From assembly GCA_045647865.1 (NCBI GenBank), contig JAZRMW010000063.1, positions 62,001 through 126,000 of the forward strand: a stretch of DNA of 64,000 nucleotides. Direction: 5' to 3'. Positions within the stretch are counted from its first letter, which is position 1. Every line of letters begins with the position of its first letter. A program made the position numbers and the translations under genes. This document shows positions 25,904 through 35,015 of the stretch, piece after piece. Origin of the DNA: Phocaeicola_A sp045647865. Its GTDB lineage: Bacteria > Bacteroidota > Bacteroidia > Bacteroidales > Bacteroidaceae. The notes beneath the pieces are model-generated. The model worked only from the letters and a program-made list of their open reading frames with translations, was not told the DNA's origin and did no database searches.

Positions 25904-28900
25904 ATGAGACACACAGCATTTTTGGTACTGGGTACTGATTCAAATAATATCTGTGCAGATATAAAGAAGTATGTAATGATGTATGGTGAAGGTAATACAA
26001 ATGATTACTTTCAAGTAATTAATTGGAATTGCCAAAACAGTTTACATACCGCGATGTTTGCTCAAAAGGTAAATGCGAATGAACAAGAGTTCTGTTCAAG
26101 CATAAAGGAAGAACTTTTTATCCAATTACAAAATGCTGAAGAAATAAGAACCGAAGAAGAAGTTGCACACTTCTTCTCGGTTCTTTACGATCATACAGTT
26201 ACTATTAGAAATCAAGGAGATAGTCATTCCCTTCATTTGACAATATTGCTGCCACTGTACAAACCAGAGCTTTACGATGAGGCCTTGCTGATAATAAAGT
26301 CAATAGATAAAATCCGACAGTCTTATATTGTAGATATCATAGGATTCTCTGATGATATGGCATATCTGTTTTCTTATGAAGATGAATTAAATAATTTGGC
26401 ATCTAATCACAAGAGGAATAAAGATAACGTCATTAAAACCTGTAAAGAAATTATAAGTTTTAAGTCAAATAGTAAGCACCGATTTGTTATGATGCAAAAT
26501 CATAATTCAAGAGGTGTCTCATTGGATTTAAATCAAGATTCTATTATTGGAATTTTGGGAGAATATGCATTGATATGCATAGAAAATTACAATACGATAT
26601 TTCCAATTTCTGAAGAAAGTGAACAATGTGAAGTTTGTGCAATAGGATTGTCCGTATTGAGTCTTGACAGATATTATTTTGTAGATTATCTGTTGAAAAA
26701 AGCATATTTGAAAGTCTTGAGTAAAGAAAATGTAACTCAAAAAGAAGTTGATATAAATAAGGTGTCTCAAGTTGCTCAAAATAGTTTGAAAGGTCGCACT
26801 AATTTGTTTTCTGACTTCTATAACAAATACGTTATTCCTTTGATAAAACAAGGAAAATCGGATGAGAATATAATTGCCGAAATAACACCTAAGCTGGATG
26901 AAAAAATTGCGATATTATCTCAAGAAATTCAATCATTTATCAACAAAAGAGATTTGTCATTACCAGAAAAGCAAGCTTCATTGGCTCAAATACTTGGTAC
27001 TGATGACAAACTGTTGAAAGGATACCAATACAATAAATCTCAATTAACAATAGATGATTGTGATAGTGAAGCTGTCAATTTGTTTATTACGGAAAATAAC
27101 AAATTGATTAAAAGAAAAAAAGATGAAAATGGAGATGTTATTATTACTCCATCGGTGCTTCGTTCTCCGTGTGATAAAGATGGAAATGTATATTTGCCAT
27201 TAGAACAACTTAAGAATTTGCGCTCAAAAATTAAGGAATCAACCAATTATATTCGTGAAAAAAGCAAAGAGCTTGATGAACTTCAGAACCAATTGAAAAA
27301 GGATGAGAAAAGTCAAATCCGACTAACAGAAAATGGTTTTGTATATGGGAACTCTACATATAAACTATTGGATGTAAAGGAAAAACCTCTGCAAGATAAT
27401 TATGAACCTAATGTCACACCCAAAAATGCAGTTGATTTACGACAATATTTTACGGAAATTAAAGATCAGGGAAATTTGGGTACATGTTCTGTCTTTTCAC
27501 TTGTTTCTATATATGAGTATATATTGAAGAAAACAAACCGTGAGCATGATTTGAGCGAACGTTTTGTGTACTATAATGTATTGAATGATGCTGGGTGTAT
27601 AAATGATACTGGAGCTTCTCTGTATGGTGTGGTTGAATCAATAACAAAATATGGTACTTGTTTGGAAGAATTTTGTAAATACGACATTGCACAATATCAA
27701 TTAGCCCCTTCTGTTGAAGCATACACTAATGCTGAAACACATAAAATTAAATGTGCAAAGAATATAAAAATAAATCGCACAGATATTATGTCTGCTTTGT
27801 CTGAAGGTTATCCAATTGCAATATCCTTAAAAATTTATGATTCTTTTGGTATCAATAACAATGGATTTGTGTTTAGACCATCTGATGAAGAGATTGAAGA
27901 AGGAAAATATGGAAATCATGCAATGGTTATATGTGGTTATAGCACTGATGACAAAGTATATATTGTAAGAAACTCATGGGGCAAGGAATTTGGTGATCAA
28001 GGTTATTGCTATATACCTTTCTCATATATAGAGGATTCCAATTTTACCAACTCTGCATGTATAATAACATCTATTAATGAAGGAGAAGAAGTAAAAGGTT
28101 CTAACCAACAAACATTTGTTCCATTTAATAAAACAGATAGAGAAATTCGATATTCAATCATTCGAATTCTTGTTGATGAAGAGAAACTTGAATTAGCTGA
28201 GAATAAAGAAAAATATGGAAATCTGAGAATAGACTACGAAACATTAGTTCAAACATTATGTAATAATAGCAAACGAAATGAATTAATTGAAAAAACAAAA
28301 GATAGAATTGAAAAAGAAATAGAATACGATAAAAAATCCTATAATTCATTTGTCGATACCGAAAGAAAAAACAACTTGAATGAGTATAAAAAGAATGGGA
28401 AATCGGTATTTTATACAATGGTAGGATTTTCATTTGTATTAGCAACAACATGGTGTGTTTGTGTTACCCAAGTTGAAAATTGGATGACGAATGAGTGGAA
28501 TTGGATATTATTAGGAACATTAATTACAACAATTCTTACAATTATTGGATATTGGTCGTATAAGAGACATCATTATCAAGTTTTGAAAAATGAAATGGAA
28601 GAATGTGCTCAACAGAAAGCCGTAAATCTTAATAAGAAAAAAATAGAATGTAATTCTATACAATTACGTCTATATATTGCAGGAATGATAATTGATAGAC
28701 TGAATGTTCTGCAGAAAGAACTTCATGACAAATATACTTTAATGAAATCGTATGTAGGAAACCTTTCTATATGGCATGATGAAGAACAACGAAAAATACA
28801 GGATATGAAACCTCTCTCGAAGGAGCCATTTCTTCCACTGTTGAATAATGAAATTTTAGAGAATTATTTTGAAAATAATGGAGAACGTTTAACGGAAGGA

Positions 28901-29335
28901 TTGTATCTATATGAATTCTTGAATAAATATGAATTAAGCGAGAAAGGAATAAAAGAATATAAAACAGATATAAAGAAAAAACTAATAGAAATATTGAATG
29001 AACCTTTAAATGATTTTAAGTTGTTGGCATATATCCAAAATGATAATCTATATCCATATTTGGATAAGACCTATTCAGATATAACTACATTATTACCTTT
29101 ATTGGAACGTAAGGGAGGATATTTCCTACAAACAAGAATTACAGAAATAGACAGAATAAATGATGTCTCAAAATGCCTGTTTATAAATCAAGAAACACAA
29201 AATGAACGGAATAGATGGAATCAAGAATTTCCGAAGTATTTCCAAAAGCGTCCAAATACAGAAACAATATCTTCATCATATAAATTAATCGTTTTTCAAA
29301 AAGCGAATTTGAATATAGATAGTGTGGTTATTTGA
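25904..29335 (+). CDS. Papain-like (C1A) protease with membrane hairpin and coiled coils
   Basis: 1143 residues, no signal peptide. Residues 1-340 form a domain (MRHTAFLVLGTDSNN onward) of unknown family; about 340-480 is charged and helical. A papain fold spans about 500-720, with Gln522 and Cys528 in IKDQGNLGTCSVF, His672 in GNHAMVICGY and Asn690 in VRNSWGKEFGDQGY, so the full oxyanion-hole Gln and Cys/His/Asn triad is present. Two transmembrane helices follow (about 835-857 and 865-887), then a helical C-terminus. The hairpin would keep both ends, including the protease, on the same side, presumably cytoplasmic beside the tubulin-like protein. This fusion is unusual. Confidence 0.85.
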   Translation: MRHTAFLVLGTDSNNICADIKKYVMMYGEGNTNDYFQVINWNCQNSLHTAMFAQKVNANEQEFCSSIKEELFIQLQNAEEIRTEEEVAHFFSVLYDHTVTIRNQGDSHSLHLTILLPLYKPELYDEALLIIKSIDKIRQSYIVDIIGFSDDMAYLFSYEDELNNLASNHKRNKDNVIKTCKEIISFKSNSKHRFVMMQNHNSRGVSLDLNQDSIIGILGEYALICIENYNTIFPISEESEQCEVCAIGLSVLSLDRYYFVDYLLKKAYLKVLSKENVTQKEVDINKVSQVAQNSLKGRTNLFSDFYNKYVIPLIKQGKSDENIIAEITPKLDEKIAILSQEIQSFINKRDLSLPEKQASLAQILGTDDKLLKGYQYNKSQLTIDDCDSEAVNLFITENNKLIKRKKDENGDVIITPSVLRSPCDKDGNVYLPLEQLKNLRSKIKESTNYIREKSKELDELQNQLKKDEKSQIRLTENGFVYGNSTYKLLDVKEKPLQDNYEPNVTPKNAVDLRQYFTEIKDQGNLGTCSVFSLVSIYEYILKKTNREHDLSERFVYYNVLNDAGCINDTGASLYGVVESITKYGTCLEEFCKYDIAQYQLAPSVEAYTNAETHKIKCAKNIKINRTDIMSALSEGYPIAISLKIYDSFGINNNGFVFRPSDEEIEEGKYGNHAMVICGYSTDDKVYIVRNSWGKEFGDQGYCYIPFSYIEDSNFTNSACIITSINEGEEVKGSNQQTFVPFNKTDREIRYSIIRILVDEEKLELAENKEKYGNLRIDYETLVQTLCNNSKRNELIEKTKDRIEKEIEYDKKSYNSFVDTERKNNLNEYKKNGKSVFYTMVGFSFVLATTWCVCVTQVENWMTNEWNWILLGTLITTILTIIGYWSYKRHHYQVLKNEMEECAQQKAVNLNKKKIECNSIQLRLYIAGMIIDRLNVLQKELHDKYTLMKSYVGNLSIWHDEEQRKIQDMKPLSKEPFLPLLNNEILENYFENNGERLTEGLYLYEFLNKYELSEKGIKEYKTDIKKKLIEILNEPLNDFKLLAYIQNDNLYPYLDKTYSDITTLLPLLERKGGYFLQTRITEIDRINDVSKCLFINQETQNERNRWNQEFPKYFQKRPNTETISSSYKLIVFQKANLNIDSVVI

Positions 29336-29351
29336 TAAATAGAAAAACATT

Positions 29352-30125
29352 ATGAAGTCTAAACTATTACTTGCTGCAGGGTGTATTATTTATATGTACT
29401 CCATAATATGCGGATGCTCCAATCCACAAAAAAATCAAGAGGAATACAGGAAAAAAGAAGGAAATATAGTAATTAATGAACGTGAGGCACAAAAGGACAC
29501 TTTAGTTTCCGTAATAAAGACGAAAGAATACACGATATATTATCCTCGCTATGAAAAGATAGACCTTGTATGCGATAGTATGCCTACTTCTGTAAACAAT
29601 AAAGGTGCTATATTCGTATGTGCGGCATCTTTTACAGGTGAATTGTTGAATGAATTTAAACATTCAAACATTGCAGGACATCATGTTTCTAAAGGCATAA
29701 AATATAGAGGTTATCCATGCATAAAAAATACAGGATAGTTTTCTTATTATAATAGTGAATGGAACTTTTCTATCGGAGCGTATGCCGAAGAATTAGAAAA
29801 CGCGGCGGATAATAAAGGAATGGCATTCGGACAAAATATGATTATATATGAAAATGAAATTCAGCAAATAGCTTTTAATGGTGCAAATATTTATCGGGCA
29901 TTGTGCGAATTGAATGGAAATTTGTGTATTATAGAATCCTCAAAAGTAGAACCTTATAGAGATTTTGTGCAGAACTTACACTGCATAGGGGTTAAATATG
30001 CTATGTACCTTGATATGGGTGAAGGATGGAATTATGCCTGGTATCGCCAAACAGAGAATAAAGTTATAGAACTACATAAAAAAACACATTCGTACACCAC
30101 AAATTGGTTGGTGTTTTACAAATAA
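29352..30125 (+). pseudogene. Phosphodiester-glycosidase-like lipoprotein gene with in-frame stop
   Basis: One continuous frame from ATG 29352 to 30125, interrupted only by a TAG at 29736-29738. Before it lies a lipobox signal (IYMYSIICGCSN) and GAIFVCAASFTGELLNEF, AGHHVSKGIKYRGYPC; after it FSYYNSEWNFS, MAFGQNMIIYENEI, IYRALCELNGNLCI, AMYLDMGEGWNYAWYR. These match the phosphodiester glycosidase (NAGPA/DUF2233-like) proteins of Bacteroides, in which a sense codon would follow the NTG. A single nonsense change is the simplest explanation; the rest is intact, so the mutation may be recent. ATG 29820 could allow a C-terminal fragment. Confidence 0.78.
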
Positions 30126-30137
30126 TATTTTCATAAC

Positions 30138-30434
30138 ATGAACAAGATCCTCCCTATTTTTGCTCTCGCCTTATTGGGTTGCCTATTGCCAATGCCATAC
30201 GGCTACTTCATGTTGGTACGCTTTGCGGCAATGATAATTTTTGCTCTAATGGCTTATGAATATTATAAACAAAAAAAAGAAGGGACAGCAATCTTCTTTG
30301 GTGCAATAGCAGTTCTATTCCAACCTCTATTTAAAATTTCACTTGACCGCATTACGTGGAATGTTGTAGATGTAGTAATGGCAATATTCTTGTTCATTTT
30401 ATGGTTTAAAGAAAAAGGATATACTAAAAAATAG
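30138..30434 (+). CDS. Small four-helix membrane protein (DUF6804-like)
   Basis: 98 residues, nearly all membrane helices: LPIFALALLGCLLPMPYGYF, LVRFAAMIIFALMAYEYY, AIFFGAIAVLFQPLF and VVDVVMAIFLFILWF, ending in KEKGYTKK. Resembles the small integral proteins annotated as DUF6804 in Bacteroides; function unknown. It is the last gene on the plus strand before a strong terminator hairpin, 12 bp after the glycosidase-like pseudogene. Confidence 0.75.
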   Translation: MNKILPIFALALLGCLLPMPYGYFMLVRFAAMIIFALMAYEYYKQKKEGTAIFFGAIAVLFQPLFKISLDRITWNVVDVVMAIFLFILWFKEKGYTKK

Positions 30435-30497
30435 GTTTATAATTCCTAATGCATTCTTCAAAGTGATATTGACGGGATTGGAATGACTCGTAAACTG

Positions 30498-30545
30498 TTA
30501 ACTCCGTTCGGGAACTGAACAAACAGAGTTCCCGAACGGAGTTAA
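30498..30545. terminator. Perfect 19-bp hairpin between convergent genes
   Basis: TTAACTCCGTTCGGGAACT (30498-30516) pairs base for base with 30527-30545 around a 10-nt loop. It sits at the end of the island and likely ends its transcript. No long T-tract. Confidence 0.75.
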
Positions 30546-30560
30546 TACTGTTCTGCCGAA

Positions 30561-30715
30561 GACTATATAGTACAAAGACGCAACGAGTATAGTGCAAAGA
30601 CGAATGCAGTATAGGATGGATATCTGGACGGGTAAGAATGCCATTCTTTCATCAATAAGAATGGTATTCTTTGGCGCACAAGAATGATATTCTTTCAGTC
30701 GATATGTACCATTCC
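30561..30715. repeat. Two short-unit arrays, periods 22 and 23 bp
   Basis: First array: TATAGT-centred units (TATAGTrCAAAGACG) at 30566, 30588 and 30610, exactly 22 bp apart. Second array: palindromic AAGAATGnnATTCTT-type units at 30634, 30657 and 30680, 23 bp apart, with a degenerate fourth unit. No coding potential; the rest of 30435-30888 holds only the hairpin and the element tip. Confidence 0.8.
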
Positions 30716-30870
30716 TAAAAAAGAACATATCTATAAGCTTTATCGTAATACCCATTACCGTAACAACGGTTACGATAGCGCAAAAGTACAAATAATTTTG
30801 TCATTGGTGCAAGAAATCCATAGTTTTTATAGGTTTTGCGGCAAATAATTCCGAAGCAAATCCCCACAAG

Positions 30871-30890
30871 CTAATTTATAGGACCTCCCT
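30871..30890. repeat. Solo tip of the 5849-6044 MITE family
   Basis: CTAATTTATAGGACCTCCCT differs by one base from the right tip of the MITE at 6021-6044. It runs into the stop codon of the DUF3109 gene. No matching left end was found nearby. Confidence 0.6.
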
Positions 30891-31470
30891 ATATATAATT
30901 CTGCTGCTTGAGTTCTTCAACAGCTATCTCCAACTCCTTGTACCACTCCTCACCAAACTTACGGATGAGCGGTTCGCGCAGGAACTTATAGACGGGCATA
31001 TCCTTGGCCTTGCCCAATACAACGGCCGCTTTGCAAACATCCCAACGATGATAGTTCACGGCTTTATAAGGACCATAATCACCGATACGGATGGGATAGA
31101 GATGACAGGATACCGGCTTGTAGAAACTACACTTCCCGGCTCTGTATGCTTTCTCAATGGCGCAATAGCAACTTCCATCCTCGCCATAGCATGTAAAGAC
31201 GCAATCCTTGCCGTTCACGATGGATGTCACCAAGTCGCCCTCTTCATCTGTATAAGCTACACCCTGCTTGTCTATCACCGCACGCGCTTCGGGTGAAAGG
31301 TCATCCCAAATGACGGGAAGCACCTCTTCGAGCTCTACCACTTCGTCCAGCTCCAACGGTGCACCGGCATCGCCTTCGATACAACACTCACCCTTACAAG
31401 CTGACAGGTCGCAGAAGAACTTCTCCTTCAATACATCCAGTGAAACGACTACATCATCAATTTGTATCAT
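30889..31470 (-). CDS. DUF3109 family protein (Cys-rich)
   Basis: 193 residues, recognisable as the DUF3109 family found across Bacteroidota. Cysteines lie in pairs as in metal-cluster proteins: FFCDLSACKGECC near the N-terminus, DCVFTCYGEDGSCYC in the middle and CSFYKPVSCHLYPIR further on, which recalls zinc/iron-chelate-binding (YkgJ-like CxxxCxxCC) proteins. Cytoplasmic. Biological role unknown. Single gene, separated from gpmI by a palindrome-rich spacer. Confidence 0.88.
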   Translation of the reverse strand: MIQIDDVVVSLDVLKEKFFCDLSACKGECCIEGDAGAPLELDEVVELEEVLPVIWDDLSPEARAVIDKQGVAYTDEEGDLVTSIVNGKDCVFTCYGEDGSCYCAIEKAYRAGKCSFYKPVSCHLYPIRIGDYGPYKAVNYHRWDVCKAAVVLGKAKDMPVYKFLREPLIRKFGEEWYKELEIAVEELKQQNYI

Positions 31471-31493
31471 AATTGCAATTACAATTTAGCATT

Positions 31494-31590
31494 TACAAGC
31501 TACGAGTAACAAGTGACGAGCTACGAGCTACGAGTTGTCAGTCAGCACTCGTCACTCGTAGCTCGTCACTTATAGCTTGTAGCTTGTCTC
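31494..31590. repeat. Palindromic low-complexity repeat between gpmI and DUF3109 genes
   Basis: Words of the type CTACGAG / CTCGTAG and GTGACGAG / CTCGTCAC recur on both arms (31499-31541 against 31546-31590) and can fold into one long imperfect hairpin. The same words recur at 35237-35269 and, loosely, near 45050-45115. May act as a terminator for gpmI read leftwards. Confidence 0.6.
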
Positions 31591-31596
31591 TTGAAT

Positions 31597-33111
31597 TTAT
31601 TTAATCAAGCAATTTCCACTCATCTCTGCAGGTTGGGGCAATCCCATGATGTGCAGGATAGAGGGAGCCACATCTGCCAATACACCGTTCTCAACCTTGG
31701 CATCCTTGTTCTCTGTCACATAGATGAAAGGAACGGGATTCAAAGAGTGTGCAGTATTGGGAGTATCATCACCATTAACGGCATTGTCTGCATTTCCGTG
31801 GTCAGCGATGATAATCGTTTCATATCCAGCGCCCTTGGCAGCTTCAACAACATCCTTCACGCAAGCGTCAACGGCCTTCACGGCTGTTTCAATGGCATTG
31901 TAAATACCAGTGTGACCAACCATATCACCATTCGCAAAGTTCACGACGATGAAATCGAACTTCTCTGTCTGGATAGCCTCAACCAACTTGTCCTTCACTT
32001 CAAAGGCACTCATCTCAGGCTTCAGGTCGTATGTAGCCACCTTGGGTGAAGCCACCAGGATACGCTCCTCACCTTCATACGGAGTCTCGCGTCCACCGTT
32101 GAAGAAGAAGGTTACGTGGGCATACTTCTCAGTCTCGGCAATGTGCAACTGGCTCTTGCCCTGTGCGCTCAGGTATTCACCCAATGTATTCTGTACGTTT
32201 TCCTTATCGAAGAGGATGTGTACGCCTGTGAACGAAGCGTCATACGGAGTCATGCAGTAGTACTGAAGTCCGGGAATGGTGTGCATGCCAGCTTCGGGCA
32301 TATCCTGCTGAGTCAATACCACGGTCAACTCCTTGGCACGGTCGTTGCGGTAGTTGAAGAAGATTACGACATCGCCCTCCTTGATAGTACCGTCAACAGT
32401 TGCGTTGTGGATAGGCTTCACGAACTCGTCGGTCACACCTTCATCGTAGCTTTCCTGCATAGCCTGCACCATATCGGTAGCCTGCTTGCCTTCGCCGCTT
32501 ACGAGCAAATCATAAGCAACCTTCACACGCTCCCAACGCTTGTCGCGGTCCATTGCATAGTAGCGTCCTACAATAGAAGCCACCTTACCGGCGCTCTTCT
32601 CGCAATGGGCTGTCAGTTCTTCGATGAATCCCTTACCGCTCTTGGGGTCAGTATCGCGTCCGTCCATGAAGCAGTGGATGAAAGTATTCTCAATGCCATA
32701 CTCCTTAGAGATGTCGCAGAGTTTGTACAGATGTACCAATGAGCTGTGTACACCACCGTTGGAAGTCAATCCCATCAAGTGGATGTTCTTGCCATTCTCC
32801 TTGGCATAAGTGTAAGCAGCAACCACTTGAGGATTCTGCATGATGCTGCCATCAGCACAAGCACGGTTAATCTTCACCAAGTCCTGATACACAATACGTC
32901 CGGCACCAATATTGAGGTGTCCTACTTCAGAGTTTCCCATCTGTCCGTCGGGCAAACCTACGTTCTCACCACTGGCCTGCAACTGAGAATTAGGATAAGT
33001 CTCAGCCAAGTAGTCCATGTAGGGAGTTGCAGTGTTGAAGATTACATCACCTTTACCATGATTACCGATTCCCCATCCGTCGAGAATCATCAAAAGAGCT
33101 TTCTTTGCCAT
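31597..33111 (-). CDS. gpmI: 2,3-bisphosphoglycerate-independent phosphoglycerate mutase
   Basis: Interconverts 3- and 2-phosphoglycerate in glycolysis; binuclear Mn enzyme of the alkaline phosphatase superfamily. 504 residues, normal length. LMILDGWGIG carries the metal-binding Asp; GQMGNSEVGHLNIGAGR carries the phosphorylated serine (Ser61); the HGNADNAV and NTAHSLNPVPFI segments supply the remaining metal ligands. Single gene with its own leader. Very sure. Confidence 0.98.
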   Translation of the reverse strand: MAKKALLMILDGWGIGNHGKGDVIFNTATPYMDYLAETYPNSQLQASGENVGLPDGQMGNSEVGHLNIGAGRIVYQDLVKINRACADGSIMQNPQVVAAYTYAKENGKNIHLMGLTSNGGVHSSLVHLYKLCDISKEYGIENTFIHCFMDGRDTDPKSGKGFIEELTAHCEKSAGKVASIVGRYYAMDRDKRWERVKVAYDLLVSGEGKQATDMVQAMQESYDEGVTDEFVKPIHNATVDGTIKEGDVVIFFNYRNDRAKELTVVLTQQDMPEAGMHTIPGLQYYCMTPYDASFTGVHILFDKENVQNTLGEYLSAQGKSQLHIAETEKYAHVTFFFNGGRETPYEGEERILVASPKVATYDLKPEMSAFEVKDKLVEAIQTEKFDFIVVNFANGDMVGHTGIYNAIETAVKAVDACVKDVVEAAKGAGYETIIIADHGNADNAVNGDDTPNTAHSLNPVPFIYVTENKDAKVENGVLADVAPSILHIMGLPQPAEMSGNCLIK

Positions 33112-33356
33112 AGTCTTTTTCTTAATATTATTCTTAAATAATTAATAGTCACTGAAAATCGGCGCGAAGTTAGCAAATATTCGGCGAATATGCACACATT
33201 CGGAGTGAAATATCCTTTAGAAAGAGGAAAATTACTGTTATAGCTGACGATTATGAAATCATCCCCAACTGTAACAAATCTTCATGTATGATAAAAAAAG
33301 AGGACCATCTGCTAACAAAAAAGCATCAAACACATGAATATTTCAAACTTTTTGCA

Positions 33357-33364
33357 TACTTTTG
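33357..33364 (+). promoter_or_regulatory. TAnnTTTG box of ddh
   Basis: TACTTTTG, 66 bp before the ddh start. Nothing else recognisable in 33112-33430. Confidence 0.6.
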
Positions 33365-33430
33365 CGTTCGTTTTGCAGAATTATGCAAGCAAACCACTTG
33401 AAACAAACGAAATAAAGAGTTATAAAGAAG

Positions 33431-34330
33431 ATGAAAAAGATTCGTGCCGCCATTGTTGGATATGGCAACATTGGAAAATTTGCGTTGGAGGCTTTGGAAG
33501 CTGCCCCCGACTTTGAAGTGGCAGGTGTGGTGCGCCGTAGCGGTGCCGACAACAAACCTGCAGAACTGGCCAACTACCCCGTAGTGAAACATATCAGCGA
33601 ACTGAAGGATGTGGATGTGGCAATCCTTGCCGCCCCCACACGCAGCATCGAGGCATACGCCAAGGAGATTCTGGCGATGGGCATCAACACGGTAGATAGC
33701 TACGACATACATTCGGGCATCGTGGACCTCCGCCGCTCATTGGACAAAGTGGCCAAGGAGCATGGAGCCGTATCCATCATCTCTGCCGGATGGGATCCGG
33801 GAAGCGACAGTGTGGTACGCACCTTGATGCAGAGCCTGGCTCCCAAGGGCATCACCTATACCAACTTCGGACCGGGTATGAGCATGGGACACAGTGTATG
33901 CTGCAAGGCTATCGAAGGTGTGAAGGACGCTCTGTCCATGACCATCCCCGTCGGTACCGGCATCCACCGACGCATGGTGTATATCGAGGTAGAGGAAGGA
34001 TATGACTTCGAAAAGATTGCTGCCGCCATCAAGGCCGACCCCTACTTTGTGAACGATGAAACACACGTGAAGCAGGTGGCCAGCGTAGATGAACTGAAGG
34101 ACATGGGACACGGAGTGAACCTGGTGCGCAAGGGCGTAAGCGGAAAGACTCAAAACCAACTCTTTGAGTTCAACATGAAAATAAACAACCCTGCACTGAC
34201 TTCGCAAGTACTGGTAAACGTGGCTCGCGCCAGCATGAAGCAACAACCGGGATGCTACACCATGGTGGAAATCCCCGTCATCGACCTGCTGCCCGGTGAC
34301 CGCGAGGAGTGGATTGCACATTTGGTATAA
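33431..34330 (+). CDS. ddh: meso-Diaminopimelate D-dehydrogenase
   Basis: NADPH-dependent one-step reductive amination of tetrahydrodipicolinate to meso-diaminopimelate, serving lysine and peptidoglycan synthesis and bypassing the acylated branches. 299 residues, normal length. The Rossmann motif IVGYGNIGKFALEAL is at about residues 8-22; the conserved SAGWDPGSDSVVRTL (near 120) and NFGPGMSMGHSV segments follow. No operon partner; a hairpin follows the stop. Confidence 0.96.
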   Translation: MKKIRAAIVGYGNIGKFALEALEAAPDFEVAGVVRRSGADNKPAELANYPVVKHISELKDVDVAILAAPTRSIEAYAKEILAMGINTVDSYDIHSGIVDLRRSLDKVAKEHGAVSIISAGWDPGSDSVVRTLMQSLAPKGITYTNFGPGMSMGHSVCCKAIEGVKDALSMTIPVGTGIHRRMVYIEVEEGYDFEKIAAAIKADPYFVNDETHVKQVASVDELKDMGHGVNLVRKGVSGKTQNQLFEFNMKINNPALTSQVLVNVARASMKQQPGCYTMVEIPVIDLLPGDREEWIAHLV

Positions 34331-34373
34331 AGGTTTAAGGTTTAAGGTTCAAAGTTTTGAACCTTAAACCTTG
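34331..34373. terminator. Convergent hairpin between ddh and the nitroreductase
   Basis: AAGGTTTAAGGTTCAAA pairs with TTGAACCTTAAACCTT around a very short loop. Serves both convergent genes. Related GGTTTAA words recur at 35023-35056. Confidence 0.7.
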
Positions 34374-34377
34374 AATC

Positions 34378-34980
34378 TCACTCATACACCCTCATCCGCT
34401 CATTCACCGGCTCGTAACTCTTGATGGGAGGCACAGTCAACGGATAACCGAAGGGCATCTGGGCAACCAACTCCCATAAGTTCGGCAATTCCCATTCCTG
34501 ACGGACTGCCTCGTCAATCAACGGATTATAATGCTGGAGTGAAGCTCCCAGTCCACGGTCTTCCAGCATACACCACAAAGCCAACTGATGCATAGCCGAT
34601 GTCTGCTGCGACCATTTGGCAAAATAGGAGGAATAGATCGAGAATTTATCCTCCATCATCTTCACCACACTACGGTCTTCAAAGAATAGCAGTGTGCCAT
34701 ATCCCGAAGCAAAACTCTGATTGATTTTCTTTTCTGTCTTGACAAAAGTCTCTGCAGGAATCTGTGCTTGCAAAGTATCCTTCACTATCTGCCAGAAACG
34801 GCGATGGGCCTTTTCCATCAACAAGACAACACGCGAGGATTGCGAATTGAAGGCTGACGGAACATGCATAAGCGCAAACTCTACCATCTCTTCAATGTCA
34901 TCCCTATCGACCAATCTTTCACTGCCCAACGCATAGTAACTGCGACGATGCTGAAGAGCTTCCTTAAAACTACGATTCAT
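34378..34980 (-). CDS. Nitroreductase family FMN oxidoreductase
   Basis: 200 residues. N-terminal SFKEALQHRRSYYALG is the nitroreductase FMN-binding R-R-S-x-R-like segment; VPSAFNSQSSRVVLL and LGASLQHYNPLIDEAVRQEW match the oxygen-insensitive nitroreductase subgroup close to yeast Hbn1/Frm2 type proteins, which contain HYNP. ATG 34980 is preferred to 35010, since the extra residues fall within a hairpin (34981-35004) and lie outside the domain. Cytoplasmic; the natural substrate is unknown. Confidence 0.85.
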   Translation of the reverse strand: MNRSFKEALQHRRSYYALGSERLVDRDDIEEMVEFALMHVPSAFNSQSSRVVLLMEKAHRRFWQIVKDTLQAQIPAETFVKTEKKINQSFASGYGTLLFFEDRSVVKMMEDKFSIYSSYFAKWSQQTSAMHQLALWCMLEDRGLGASLQHYNPLIDEAVRQEWELPNLWELVAQMPFGYPLTVPPIKSYEPVNERMRVYE

Positions 34981-35015
34981 ACAAAAGTCTGATTTTGACT
35001 TTTGTAACAAACAAG

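Noticed and set aside
29736..29738. Stop-codon reassignment of TAG
   Set aside because: Other genes in the window end in TAG (for example the DUF3109 gene), so TAG is an ordinary stop here.
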